Assembly (NCBI GenBank): GCA_023079485.1
Contig: CM041084.1
Location: forward strand, 105,486,967 to 105,550,966
Reading direction: 5' to 3'
Source: Archilochus colubris
Lineage: Eukaryota; Chordata; Aves; Apodiformes; Trochilidae
Length of the DNA: 64,000 bases
Part shown: one piece after another, positions 14,345 to 26,087 of the stretch
Position numbering within the stretch: position 1 is the first letter of the stretch
How the letters are laid out: the number at the start of each line of letters is the position of its first letter
The notes under the pieces: model-generated
The model's database searches: none
What the model was told of the DNA's origin: nothing
Seen by the model: only the letters and a program-made list of their open reading frames with translations
Made by a program: the position numbers and the translations under genes

Positions 14345-14515
14345 ATTGTTGTTTGTTTTGGTTTTGTTTTTTTTACTTATTTATAAAAAAAACAAACCAA
14401 ACAAAAAACCCCAACAAACTAACCATCAAAAAAACCCAAATAAACAAAAAAAACCAACACCAAAAAAACCCAACCAAAAAATAACCTAACAAAAAAACCT
14501 AAACCAAAACAGAAG
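14345..14515. repeat. T/G-rich then A/C-rich low-complexity foldback
   Basis: A TTTG/TTGG-rich stretch (about 14348-14374) is followed after about 10 nt by an AAAC/AACC-rich stretch (from 14385), which continues as AAAAAACCC-type units to about 14515. The two near parts are imperfect reverse complements. Confidence 0.8.
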
Positions 14516-15470
14516 GCAACTCATTGGGCTTATGGCTTTTGCTGTTGTATTAATTTAAGGACAGAAGCAGTGTGTTTGGCTGTATTGTAGAGCAGTATTT
14601 AGACAGCTTCCAGACTAACCAGGTTGTAAAAGACTATTCTTTTGATGCAGGGTTGTTTTACATTGGGGAATACCATAAGTGTTCAGAGGAGATCTGGGAT
14701 TCTTCAGGTGTTGGGTAACTTGCAAGAAAGTGTAATGCAGGCCTCCAGAAATGTTGAGATACTCTTATCTATACATCTGGCATTCTTCTGTACCTTACCC
14801 CTTTTATGTGTGTGAAAGGCCTTTGTTAGGTGTTTGAGGGCAGTGGTTTTAGTGGTGGGCTCTCTCTGCAGCAGCTGCTCTGGAAGGTGCAGAAGGTGAG
14901 GCACCACCCAAGGTAGGGTGGTACCCTGTGTCTTCCTTGAAAGGTCTGAAGCCCTTCAGAGCAGGAATCCAGCTATCATCCTGTGGTTGTGATTCTGATG
15001 GGATGTCTGGATTTTCCAGAGCCTAACCTTTAGGGGGCCTAGGATGAGGAGGGATTGGTAGTTGAATGGTTTCTAAATGCAGGGAGGATGAGACTGTGTT
15101 GTAGCATCTGCTTGATTCTCCTTAGGCTAACTTTCATTTGAAAACTTTAGTAAAAAGGGTGTAGAAATGAAAACCAAAAAAAGCAAGGAAACAAGTCAGA
15201 ATACTCTTTTTTTCATTGCTGGGGTTTTTTTTGTTGTTGTGTGGGGTTTTGATTTCTTGGTTTGCTTTTTTTATTTCTTTTTCCCTTGGGCTTTGTTTTG
15301 GCTGTTGTTTCCCCCCCTCCATTGGAATCTTCCTGATTGGCTATAAGGTGCTTTTTAAAAGGATGCATTTTAATGATTTTGGACAAACCCTTGAATGAGG
15401 GACAAGCTTCTAATGTCTGAATGGTTTTGACTTTCACTGGAGACTTGTGACCAAGGGAGATGGTCTTGAT

Positions 15471-15496
15471 GTATATGTGTGTATATATATATATAT
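15471..15496. repeat. TA/TG microsatellite
   Basis: Short alternating T-A/T-G run, ending in about eight TA units. Confidence 0.85.
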
Positions 15497-16024
15497 GCAG
15501 GTGAGATGCTACTAGTCGGGCTTCAGTTCCCACTGCAGGTTCATTTTAAACTGTATCTTCACCTGTAACCGTGTGCCAGAATGTTCAGAACATGAAAATG
15601 TGTAAGGGCCAAGTCTGATAGTGGTAATGAATTTTGCAGGTTGAAGAACTGCTTAAAGGAAGATACTGGTAAAGTAATCCCAGAGTGTGTGTTTGGGTGG
15701 TGTTTCTGTCTTTTAATGTCCCAAATCTTTTTGAGTCAGAAGATAAACTGCTTTGCAGTTTGCATCTTGTATGCACATAGTGTTTTGATGTGGCTGTCTA
15801 GCTAAGTTTGGTTTTTTTTTCTTGACATTAGAAATTGTTTTCTGTCATAAAATGAAGAGTAAAACTGATGCAGTCTTAGCTCTTACATTTCTTGGCATCT
15901 GTTCCTTGGAGTAAAAAACTAAATATTGCATTATCTTATCAGTGTGGTCTAGTTACTTCTTTCACAGAAGCATAGGAAAGCCATAATATCACGTCTGACA
16001 GTCTGAATGTTTTTCTCCCAACAG

Positions 16025-16173
16025 GAGCTGTTCTTATCAGAAGCAGTAATGGCCAACTAATGCTAGTATCCCAGCAAGCAATATCACAAGTTCAGAGCCA
16101 GCCACAAAATAACACAAGTGTGAGATCATCTGTACCAGCTAGCACACCTGCAATCAGAATATGTGCTGTACAG
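16025..16173 (+). CDS. TAF4B: TAF4B exon A (N-terminal region)
   Basis: Encodes 49 complete codons after a two-base part codon (GA), which makes Gly if the upstream exon leaves G. The product runs AVLIRSSNGQLMLVSQQ and then a Gln/Ser/Pro-rich stretch ending RICAVQ. This matches the TAF4b segment that follows its proline-rich N-terminus (VLIKSNSGPLMLVSPQQ in mammals). The acceptor is CAACAG and the donor CAG/GTAACT. It ends in phase 0. The region is thought to contact activators in this family and is poorly structured. It is the first TAF4B exon I can place in the window. Confidence 0.93.
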
Positions 16174-16963
16174 GTAACTTCTCTTATAGCTTTACCTTGA
16201 TCTAGTTGCATGTTGTGCATTTATAACAGGGTTTGCAAATAATTTGTGAAGCGTTATTAAATAAGCATGATTGTGTTTGGTTTTGCCCAAAAAGATCACT
16301 ATGTGCTTTGCTTTCTTAGTTTGACAAAACTGTTAGCCATTATGTATGGTATAGTTCAGATTAAGGAATTCCTCTCTGGTGATGATGACGATGATGGAAA
16401 GAGTTATAAGACCAAAAAAGAAAAGAAAACAAAAAAAAACCCACCAAACACCAAAACCAACTGAAAAATAAAAAAACTTGCTTAAATGGCTACTGCTAGT
16501 AACTGCAACCTTGTAATCCTCTGGGGGGGATACTTGTCTGAATCTGAATGAAGCTGAGGACCTTTCCCGTGTCCTCAGGGTGTTTGTCTTTCCCTGAGCT
16601 CTGCTGGCTTTTTTCTTCCATCTCTTGTAATGTGGTCAGCCTGCAGGAGTAAGAATTTACATATAAAAAAGTATAGGTTTTGCCAACAACCTCATCCTTT
16701 TATCCATGTTTTCTCATTAGGTTTTGTGTCTAAATGTCTCTGATTCTGTTCCTGGAGTTATTAAATTGCTAGACAAATAGATTTGCTGAACAGTGTTGAA
16801 ACTACATGCACTGTGTATGTGAATAATGCCTGTATTGCTAGTGTAAGAGTGAGTGCCTTGGGTTATATTGGACACGAGCAAGTGCAAACTTCAGTGTCTC
16901 TTTTGTCATTGATTTGTGTGACAAATGCTCTCTGCAGTTGCTTTTTGTTTTTTTTTTCCTAAG
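16174..16963 (+). other. Intron A-B
   Basis: 790 nt, GT-AG. It holds an A-rich stretch at 16410-16465 and a T-run just before the exon B acceptor. No other feature seen. Confidence 0.85.
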
Positions 16964-17071
16964 AACTCTGGCACCCAGTTACTAAAGAAAGTAGCAGCTA
17001 CTCCTGTGAAAACATTATCTGAAACAACAAATGCTGAGGCTTCTACTGTTCAGCCACCTGCTATAGTACAG
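16964..17071 (+). CDS. TAF4B: TAF4B exon B
   Basis: Exactly 36 codons, phase 0 at both ends. The product starts NSGTQLLKKVAATPVKK and ends PPAIVQ. It corresponds to the mammalian TAF4b stretch with QLIKKVAVTPVKK. The acceptor is a T-rich tract ending CCTAAG and the donor is CAG/GTAGGT. The Lys-Lys-Val plus Pro-Val-Lys-Lys core is the conserved part. The rest is Thr/Ala-rich and divergent, which is usual for this half of the protein. Confidence 0.92.
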
Positions 17072-20000
17072 GTAGGTGGCAAGCTTTACAGTGTTGTGGA
17101 ATAAGTGACAGAGAACTGAAGGAAGTATGAATGCATTCTTGTTATTTTTAACTCTAGTCTGTTTTGTTTTTTTTATAAGCTTGGTAACTTTTGTCCTTAC
17201 AATAAATTCTTTCCTAAATGTCTTTAAAATTCCTAATTCTGCCAGTGTGTGTCAGATCATATTTTCTCCCTACAGTAGAAAGAACATGAACAGTAGATAA
17301 ACTAAGTGTTCAGAGAGACATTTCCATTTTTTTTGTACCCTATGACAGAGATCCTTCAAGCTCTAGATGAAGCTTTTCTGGGGGATGGAGACTTCCTATG
17401 GCTCTCTTCTCTTGGGGTTCCCTGATTCCTTAGTGGGGGGAAAAAGTATACCTAAGTATACCTGAGATGACATTATGGGGATGAGGAGCTGTCTGCATTA
17501 CTCAAGCTGGTTTTTATGTGTACATCTTTCCCTCACTAAAACCTGAAGGAATGCCTCTAATTGAGTTTGGCAGACAGGTTCCACAGATATGACTGTAAAT
17601 AGACTGTGGGTGGAAATGCCTCATTTAGGTAGTGATTTTGCCTTATTTCCTCGGTCTTATTTATCTTTTTTTTCCAGAGAAAAATGTTGTAGGAATACTC
17701 TAAAGTAGCTCATGCCACCTATAGAGTATGAGACTTCGCCTAGATACAGTTCATTCTCTGTTCCTTGGGACTAGAGTTCTGGATAAGCACGTGTGAAGAA
17801 AAAAAAATTAGTTCTTTCTGCAGATAAAATATGCTCTTCCCATAGAATATGTATCTTTTGTTAACAAAAGCTTGTTGGAGACTGGGCTGTAGGAGTTTAC
17901 CAAACACTCAATGAATGAGAAGGATCAGTCATTCAGAAAAACGTGCTGCATTTATGTTCTTGGCCTTGAGGGTGTTTGAAGGTTTGGGGGATATGTTTGC
18001 CAACAGCAGTAACTAACAGTCTGAGTTAAAATTTTGTTCTCCTGCTGTGCTCTGTATCAGCAGTTGAAAACTACTCACAGCTCTGTCTCTGATCTTTTTC
18101 TCTTTCTTATCACTACAAATGGATACTGTAGGGGCTAAAGGGGAAAACCCAGACACCTCTTAGTACTTGTTTCCATTCTAAGCAAAAAAACCCCAAAACA
18201 TATGCTTTGTGTTTGAGAACAGTAAGGGGTATTCCTTATCCAGTTTTGCTTTGGAATACCAGCTTACAAACCATGTGCTTGTGCTCTTTGCATAGAGATC
18301 TTCAGGGTATAAAAGCAGTAGTCATCTACTATACTATGCTTACACGGAGGAGAAGAGATGAATGTATAGATTTCTTCCATCCGGTGGATGTAGCCTCCTG
18401 CATCTTCACACTTGTGTGCATAAACCTTGAGATTTGTTGTGCTATTAACTTGATTTCCTTTTCAATTTACATCTGCCTTTCACTTGGTTCTTCAGTATTT
18501 TCTTAGTTCACTTTTCATATAGCCAATTTAAATTGTGTTTTTCTGAGATATTTAGGGGTAGACATGGAGTATTTTTTTTTTAGCTCTATTTTTTCCTGTT
18601 GTAGAAACACTTCTAATGAGCTATAGGGCTGGATTTAAACACTTGAGGAAAAAATAGTATGTTTGGAGTGGTTTCCTTGGAGTCCTGTGTCTCGCATAGG
18701 ATTGAAAAGCCCTCTGTACAAGCTTCTTGTACAATAAGGAATAAGTAGGTGCAATATGGATACATCCTGCTGTCAAGGGGCCACATCACCCCTCACCCAT
18801 TGGTGGACAAGAGGAGATCACTGACAAAGCAGTACAAGAATAAGGTTGCAGGAACTGTGGCAAAAGGAAGAGCCCTTGGGTCTGATAACCTTGGCAATGG
18901 TTCATTCCTTAGTATTAAAAGGACTTGCTGATGTCTTGGCAGTTTTTTGTGGTGATGGGAGAGGGCAGTTGGTGTCTGAGTATGATGTCACCACAAAAAG
19001 TAGGAGACCCTGGAGAGGAAATTAATCCCTGGTTTGGTTTTGTGTCTCCTATCCTGTGCTACAGTCCAACTTCAAACACCACTGATTGCAAAAGTCTAGT
19101 TACTGACTCCAGGACTATTGTCCTCATCTACAAAAATGTTTCCATTTATGTTAATTTCTGAATGTTAGACAAAATATCTGCACATTTTTTTTTTTTTACC
19201 TTCTTCCCAGATGGGGTAATGAAGCTACAAAGCATCTAATTAACATCATGCTGGGGCATTTTCATTTAGATGCAGAGCACTTCTTGTCTTGAAATTACTT
19301 CAAAATATGCAGGATTAATGCCATTTTCTGTGGCAATTGTTTCTGTTGCTTCAAGTGAGAATGAGAATTGTCAGTAGTGAAAAAGGTTGAGGGCAGGTGA
19401 CAAAAGTTAATTCCCATATACTCATCTTCCTGGGGAAAAGGTCCAGCAGACTTCCTGTTGTTCCCTCCCACGGTTGATAAAATGTGTTCTGGTCTTGATG
19501 TGTAAACATGCTGGAATTTGCAAGAGATCAGCTCCTGCAAATCTCAGGTTTTCAGCTTCTAAAGGCCCAGGGCATTGCAGCTTGACAGATCTGTACTGTG
19601 TCCCCTTTGTCTTCCTCCAGTCCATCTGTTTGTGGGATTCTCGTGCCCAGTTTGCCTCCCTGTGGTCTTAGAGCTGTTGAGCCTCATCCTTGGATGAGTC
19701 AGTGGTGGTGGCAAAGATCCTGCAGAGAGCTATTAAAGTGTTACCAGCAGTGGGAGCCTAAGCTGGAAAGTTTTCTGGTAGCTGTCTGCATCTTTCATGT
19801 CAAGCTGGCAGCAGCTTACAGGGGTGGGAAGAGAGACACCCACCCAGGAAGAAAATAATTTATAAATAGATTACAAAAGTGGCAGTGCTTTGCTTTAACT
19901 TTAAATATTTGTTCATTTTACATATCCTGAAAGTCTTAAAAGGCTTTTGATATTTTACGTGATGTCTGTCCAACTATGATTAGATTTTGTTTTATCCATG

Positions 20001-21072
20001 GCAGGTCAGTTTGACTCTTGTGATACCGTCTTATCATTAATGCAAGTAGCAAGTAATAATTTGTGATCTTTGGGACAAAACTGAGGTGTTTAAGTGTGTT
20101 AAGTCAGTGAAAGCAATTGTGGAGTGCAGATCTAAACCTAGAATTTGGCCTGCAAAACCAGACTTACCCTTTCTCTAAGAAGATTTGGAGCAAAAATTAC
20201 ACCCAACTTCAGGTTTCAAATGCTAAACTGAGACTTTATTTTTTTTCCGTGTAACCTGCGGGTTCAATCTTTTTTTTAGTTTTCAAGCTTAGAAATCAAA
20301 ACTAATGGTTTCTGTAGGAGCAGTGTCTTTTATTTGTGCTGTCTTCTATCAGAACTGTGTTGGGTCTTTTAGGTGTATGGGTTTTTTTGTATTTTTTTTT
20401 TCTTTCTCTAACATCTGAAGCAGAAATACTTTTTAGTATATTCTCCTCTGGAAACTGCCACTTAGCCTGGTTTGTAAAGTAGAGAGGCAATTGTCATTTG
20501 GTTGCATTTTTTTCCTAAACTTCTACTCTCCTGTGTCTGGGCAGAGGAGAGTGAAATCCGATTGCTGCTCACAAGGAGGAGGCAGGAAGAACTTGTTAGG
20601 TGCATTTGCTCAGCTGGCTGCTTCTGCTGTCATGTACATCATCTTCCAAACTTGGAAGGGCAACATCTCTTGCCTACTGTGCATGCGATAGGGAAAGTAA
20701 GGGGTATTGCAGTTGGCAGAGGAGGAAGGAACGAAGACAAATAATCACTTAGAGACATGTTTATCTTCAAAGTAGTATCACCTTTCTTAATGTTGTCCAA
20801 AATTGATTAGTCTGTGACTGTAGGGACCTGGCAAAGTTTATCTGTAGGTTTCTTCAAGATAACTCTACCTTTTTCTCTTCACTTGGGGTACCAGTCAGTC
20901 TGGGTGAGCCTTTGTCATTTCTTACTGCGTCCTTGATTTAAAAACAGAATTATGGCTGTGGGGCTTGTGTCGCTGACTCTATCAAATACAGGGTGCTACT
21001 TTATATGCTAGTGAAATACAGTATGTTTGTCACGTTAGTGTTTGGTTAAAAAGTGTTAATTTTTCCTTTCAG
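17072..21072 (+). other. Intron B-C
   Basis: About 4.0 kb, GT-AG. It has no recognisable interspersed repeat and only short homopolymer runs (for example T-runs near 19183, 20240 and 20392). Open frames up to about 100 codons have no family resemblance. Confidence 0.85.
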
Positions 21073-21240
21073 CCAGCAGCTGCAGCAGCTAGTGTTACTG
21101 CACTTACTGCTGGAAAGCCTTCGAGTACTGGAACACCTGTAAAACTTCCAGTTACAGGACCACCTGCACAAGATATTTCCCAAAAGGCAGTCTCTGTGAA
21201 AGCAGAGGGCACAACAGTATCACAGACCAGTGCTTCTACA
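21073..21240 (+). CDS. TAF4B: TAF4B exon C (variable Ala/Pro/Thr-rich region)
   Basis: 56 codons, phase 0 at both ends, running from PAAAAASVTALTAGKP to VSQTSAST. The acceptor is TTTCAG after a pyrimidine tract and the donor ACA/GTAAGG. The composition (Ala, Thr, Pro, Val, Ser) suits the disordered activator-contact region just before TAFH. Similarity to mammalian TAF4b is weak here, so placement rests on the splice sites, the preserved frame and the position between exons B and D. A five-residue alanine run is encoded near its start. Confidence 0.88.
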
Positions 21241-21347
21241 GTAAGGAAAAAAAAAAGTTTTTAATTAAAAATTAGCATTCTATATATTCATCAGAGGTTG
21301 GAGAGCCAGTGCCACATCTAACAGCCTCCTCTTTATTTCCATACTAG
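21241..21347 (+). other. Intron C-D (very short)
   Basis: Only 107 nt, starting GTAAGGAAAA and ending TACTAG. It is the shortest intron in the window, while its neighbours are kilobases long. Confidence 0.9.
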
Positions 21348-21470
21348 GAGATGCTAGAGAATGTGAAGAAATGCAAGAATTTTCTTGCTACACTAATAAA
21401 ACTGGCGTGTAGTGGACCTCAAGCCTCTGAGATGGGGCAGAATGTGAAGAACCTGGTGCAAAATCTATTG
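21348..21470 (+). CDS. TAF4B: TAF4B exon D (TAFH domain, first half)
   Basis: 41 codons, phase 0 at both ends. The product begins EMLENVKKCKNFLATLIKLA and ends NVKNLVQNLL. This is the first half of the TAFH (NHR1) domain, a helical fold shared by TAF4, TAF4b and ETO-family proteins that binds hydrophobic motifs in transcription factors. The Cys-Lys-Asn-Phe-Leu helix and the Gln-Asn-Val-Lys-x-Leu-Val helix are clear. The donor is TTG/GTGAGA. A second acceptor only 105 nt downstream would truncate the protein if used (see findings). Confidence 0.97.
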
Positions 21471-23348
21471 GTGAGACTCCTTTTAAAACAGTCTGCAACA
21501 TCTGTGTTATTATTTTTTTGTACTGACTTCTTCATAATTGTGTTTCTTGTCTTTTTAATTGTTTTTTTTTAACAGCTGAAGAGTTGGATTGGTGGCTGAG
21601 TACACCTGACCCTCTCATGCTTATGTCACAAGTCTTATTTTTAACTGGATCCCGTGCTGTATTTTTTCCCTCTCACATTCCTGTTTTGTTTTATGCATGC
21701 AGGTAACTGACAGCAGAAGCAGGTGATAGTGTTAACAAAGCTTCTGGATCTGAGCTGTTTTGCTTTTTTCTTTCAGGTAGTTTTGAGTACCTAATGGCAA
21801 GAATGTTGCCCTGGAGGTTGTAATGCAGTGTTAAGTCCAGACCACTGCTTTACTCCAAGACAGAACTGACTTCCAGGTTGATAGTGAAGCTTCAGTGGAA
21901 CAAGCATGACATTATTTATGTCTTTAGACAATGGGATGGAGAAAATAATGTGGTGGCTGCCAAGCTCTCTGTCTCTGTCCTTGCAGGCAGCTTCTGTGTG
22001 CCACTTTGCTGTACCCCAGCACAGCTGGGTTTTCTTGGTAATGATTTCTCCTGCCACTTCTTGTCTTGGCATTTGACCACTGCTGCTGTTCTGTTGTTCC
22101 ACTGTAGCAGAAGGCTGTGGGCTGGTGGAGGGGCATGGCTTTACTGGTGGTACAAATGGACTCTTCAGTCTAGAAAAGCATAGTGTAAGATGGAGGTGTA
22201 ATTTTAAGGAGCAGACTGTTTTAAGCATCCTTGTAAAACTGTTTGATTCCTCTTCTTCCTCTGTCTTTGTGTCCTTGTTGGGGTTTACATCTTGATGCTG
22301 CCTCAAATTATTGGAATTTTCTTTTTGTGTAAAGGGTATTTTAATTTAACAGCAGAGACAACTGCTGTTCAGTATGTGTATGTGATTTAAATGCAGAATA
22401 ATGTTCCACATGCATGAGGGAAATGATTAAATGGCAGCTGTGAAGTAAGATGGTCCTTCAGGCAGCATCTTATGAAGTGGGTGTCAAGCACCTTACGTGT
22501 ACTGAGATGTAGTGCACCCCATAGCTGCATCTGTGTCAGCTGAACCCCTCTTCTTTGTGGGTCTGTATCTTGGAGGATTGTTCTTGGTAACTCTGTGGCA
22601 GGGTCTCCCCTAGGAGACTGGGAAGGGGCAGAACTGTGGGGCCTGCCCACCATCCTAGCCTTGCTGTTGTGGCACTAAAGTAGTGAGTGAAGGGTCTCAG
22701 AAGTCCACTGCAGCTTCCAAGGCCTGGAGCCAGGTCTTTCTGTTGGGGAAGAGTGGAAATTAATAAGCAAGGAGACTGCTCTGACAGCCAGGGGACTGTT
22801 AACCTTAGTGGTATGCAGAAGTGATGTTCTCATGTTCAGTTTCTCTTGCTTTTGAAAGAGTATTAAGTATTCTTTATGCTACACATTCATTAGACTAAAA
22901 TAGTTTTACAGAGGATGCTGTTTTCTCTTTTGGCTACAGCCTCTTTCAATTGATCTTTATACAGATAAGCTACTTTTACATAAAACAAAGTGCTTGAGGT
23001 AGAGTTTAAATATTTCTGCATAACGGTGTGGCTCTGGTTGCTACTCAGTGTTACTTGTAAACATTTTCTATCAGTTCACTTCACTGAGGTGTTTGAACAA
23101 GTATCCTGTATCCTTAAGTATGTTGCATGCCTGGAGTTCAAGAAAGTAATTTAATTTTATAATACTATATCTAAATTATAAGATAATTCTATCCTAAACC
23201 ATTTTAAAAATATAAGAGGAAAAAAATTTGAGAATTGATATCGAAGGATTCCACAATAATGTAAATATCCATGAATTTTTGACAGACCTGGGAAAAAATT
23301 TTGTAGATCCACGGATAACTTACCATTGCAATTATACTTTCCTCCTAG
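21471..23348 (+). other. Intron D-E
   Basis: About 1.9 kb, GT-AG. It contains a strong-looking alternative acceptor (T-run plus AACAG, next base 21576) and a 171-codon antisense open frame that I regard as chance. No interspersed repeat seen. The 3' part near 23150-23280 is AT-rich. Confidence 0.85.
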
Positions 23349-23438
23349 GAAGCAAAAATTGAACCAGAAGAGTTTACAAAAAAGCTATACATAGAGCTCA
23401 AGTCGTCTCCACAACCGTATTTGGTTCCTTTTCTCAAG
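23349..23438 (+). CDS. TAF4B: TAF4B exon E (TAFH domain, second half)
   Basis: 30 codons, phase 0 at both ends. The product runs EAKIEPEEFTKKLYIELK and then SSPQPYLVPFLK. It completes most of the TAFH domain; the Glu-Glu-Phe-Thr-x-x-Leu-Tyr helix and the SSPQPxLVPFLK turn are family hallmarks. The acceptor is TCCTAG and the donor AAG/GTAACT. Compared with mammalian TAF4b, the junction residue is Glu rather than Asp, a conservative change. Confidence 0.97.
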
Positions 23439-26087
23439 GTAACTGTCTGATTGTGGATATGTAGTACTTAATGAGGGGAGGGAGGAGGATCAGGAAAGGA
23501 AAAGAATCAGAGCATTCAAATAGGTGTTTTCAGGTTGAGGAAATCATGTTTAACCTAGCCATGTGTGACTGTTGCTCTTGGAAAGACAATTTTCTGGGGG
23601 GGATGGAGGATTTTGGAGGCGTTGTCTGAAATTGGTGATTAATTATCCACTAGTCATTAACGGAGACTAATGTTTTGGAAGATGATGCATATACAATAGA
23701 GTAGCTATAATAGAATGACCTTTTCCTTTCTTGTCAAAACTGTTACTGTACTTAATCCTTATGCAGAAGATTGACAACAGAGTCTGTGCACAGCTTATGC
23801 AGTGCACAAAGCATAAGCTCAAAGAAGCTACATATAGGTAGTATTAAACCAGCAGACAGTTAATGTTTAACTGGAGGCTGAAAAAAACCCATCTCTTTCT
23901 GTAGAACTTCATGACAGGACTACTGGAATTTAGGAAGAGTAACCTAGGATAACTCTACCTCCATTCAAGCAAATAATGATGTAAATAAAACCAAAAAAGC
24001 TTTAAAAATCGTATTTATCATTAAAAACTTTAAAAATTGTATTGGAGAATGGAATTTATGAACCATCAAAACAAAAATGAACGTATTTCTGTATAGCAAG
24101 CATTAAATTCCAGTGAAGACATAGAATACTTGGTTACATTTGATTACAACGCACATAGTATTCTTAGGCTTGATAGAGCTATACTTTTCCTTGCCATTTA
24201 CTCTAGGCACAGTTGAGAATCAAGGAAGAAATGGTTAAATCTAAAGCTGGGGCAGAGCTTTTTCTGGTGAGCCTTGACAGCCCTGAACTACTTCATGCTG
24301 GGGAAGCTGAGCCAAGAGGTGCTGCCCAGCACTTGCTAATGCTTCTACCCCTTTGAGTTCTCCAAGAATTTATCATCTCGGGCACAGTGCTGTCCTTATG
24401 CACACTTGGAGGTGTTCAGCCCCATCCCACAGCAAAGGGAGCTGCTGTGTGTGGTGTATAGACCTTGAGGTAGTTCCACAGGAGTTATATTGGGTTCATC
24501 AGTGTGAGTCAGACCCTGACCCATCACAGCAGAGTGGTTGCATGTTTCGCCTGCAGGATGCTGGCAGGTACTTGTATCATCCAGGCTTTTCTGTTTTGGG
24601 CAGTATCCACACCCCATACTTTTTTGACAGGGTGTTCTCTCTTTTGTACTCTGTATTAACAATGAAATACTCTGCTTTCAGAAGCTTCAACCACGGAGGT
24701 GATTAAACATTAGCTGACTGTAGCGTTACTATCCTTTAAAACATCTTGCACCCTGATTACTTTTTTTCTGAAATACCTTAAGGATGCGTGCTTGAAACAG
24801 ACCAGGATGAATTGGCATGTAATGCTGAGCAGCTGTGACAGGACTGAGTGCCAAATGGAAGGTGACTTCAGGAGCACTTCTCTAAGGTGCTATGAGCATC
24901 AGTGCTGGCCTTCTTTGTTGGAGAAATGCTTGCAGCTTGGGTATGGAAAGAAATGTGATAGGGTTTCTTGCCAATTGACTTTCAGCTAGTGAAGTGGAAT
25001 TTTAGGGGAGGACTCTGTGGAGTTGTCTCTTATCTTTGAGCTGCAGGTTTTTGATAAAGTTGAGTTGCTGCATGTGTTTTGTCTGTTCCAGTCGTTGGGA
25101 AAATACCCTGACTTTGGCTGTAAAGCCTGCTCAGTTTTCAGATATGTGTTGGATGCCTTTGGTAAATAAACTGCATCAGGAGCATGAGGAAAGCTGAGGA
25201 GCGTTTTAAAAGCAAAGGAACGGAACATTAAAGACAGGTGTGCCACAGAAAGTATAGATGTCCAAGCACTTTGTTTGCTTGGTATATTAACGTGTGAAAC
25301 ACTCTTGTTCTGTTTGCATGGAGCCCAGAGCAGCAACACTGTGCTGGAGACTTACAGGCTTCAAAAACTTAGGGAGGGAGGGGAAAAAAGGATTTGTACA
25401 GAACTGATTTCCCCTGGTTCTGAGCCACAACAGATTGTAAATAGTCAAGGATAAAACCTGTAGAGGGCTTGAGGATTATTCTGTCCATTAACCATCTCAA
25501 ACACTGCTGTACTGAAAATGAGATGTTGCCAGATATCTTTAACTTTCTCTTTTTTTGTAGAGAATGATCTGTCTTAAGTTGTTCTGCTGCAGATATACAG
25601 GCATTATTAAAGTGGTATCCCCCTCTAGTGTAGATACAGCTGTATTGGTATAGAAGTTTTCATATCTTCAGAGCTTTTTTCTGACTTTATTGGATAATTT
25701 GTAGTTCACTTGTCAGGCAGGCTCCATGGAATAAACACAGCTGTTAAAATATAGCAGGTTTTTTTGGCAAAACAATTTTTTTTGAGGTAGTAAAACAGAT
25801 TAAATGGTCTTTTTATAGAACAGAAATTTCAAATTGAAGAATCTGAACAAAAGCACAATTTGGTGAGTTACCCTATGTGTAATTGTTGACCTTTGCTTGG
25901 CTTGTGTTGATGATTCTTGTGGTCTCCACTGGATAGTATCATCAGCAGTCTAAGGGTGCTTGAATTCTAGCAAAACTTGTTTGGAATAAGCAATTTATTG
26001 TCTTACATAAATTGGAAAATGAGGAAGAAAGGTTTTGCTGACGTTACACTTTGTTATATTTTGCCTTTTTTTTTTTTTTCCTTCTAG
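23439..26087 (+). other. Intron E-F
   Basis: About 2.6 kb, GT-AG. It ends with a long T-rich tract (26065-26085) before the exon F acceptor. No interspersed repeat seen. Open frames near 24353-24706 and 24986-25339 look like chance. Confidence 0.85.

Larger units (their letters stand above)
1..16024 (+). other. Intron (or upstream gene sequence) before exon A
   Basis: About 16 kb with no exon I can support. I looked for a coding segment resembling the TAF4b stretch that normally precedes exon A, which ends in a Leu-Pro-Pro-Gly type sequence with a G left at the splice site, and found none. The stretch holds three minus-strand CR1 tails (2048, 7945, 10478), homopolymer T runs, an A/C-rich foldback at 14345-14515, a TA/TG microsatellite near 15471 and a perfect short hairpin at 6858. 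The open frames here are short and have no family resemblance. The acceptor at its right end is CAACAG before 16025. Confidence 0.75.

Noticed and set aside
21791..22306. A 171-codon antisense open frame in intron D-E
   Set aside because: No recognisable domain, low-complexity acidic and Ser/Pro stretches, no splice or promoter context. Best read as a chance frame in a C/T-rich region.
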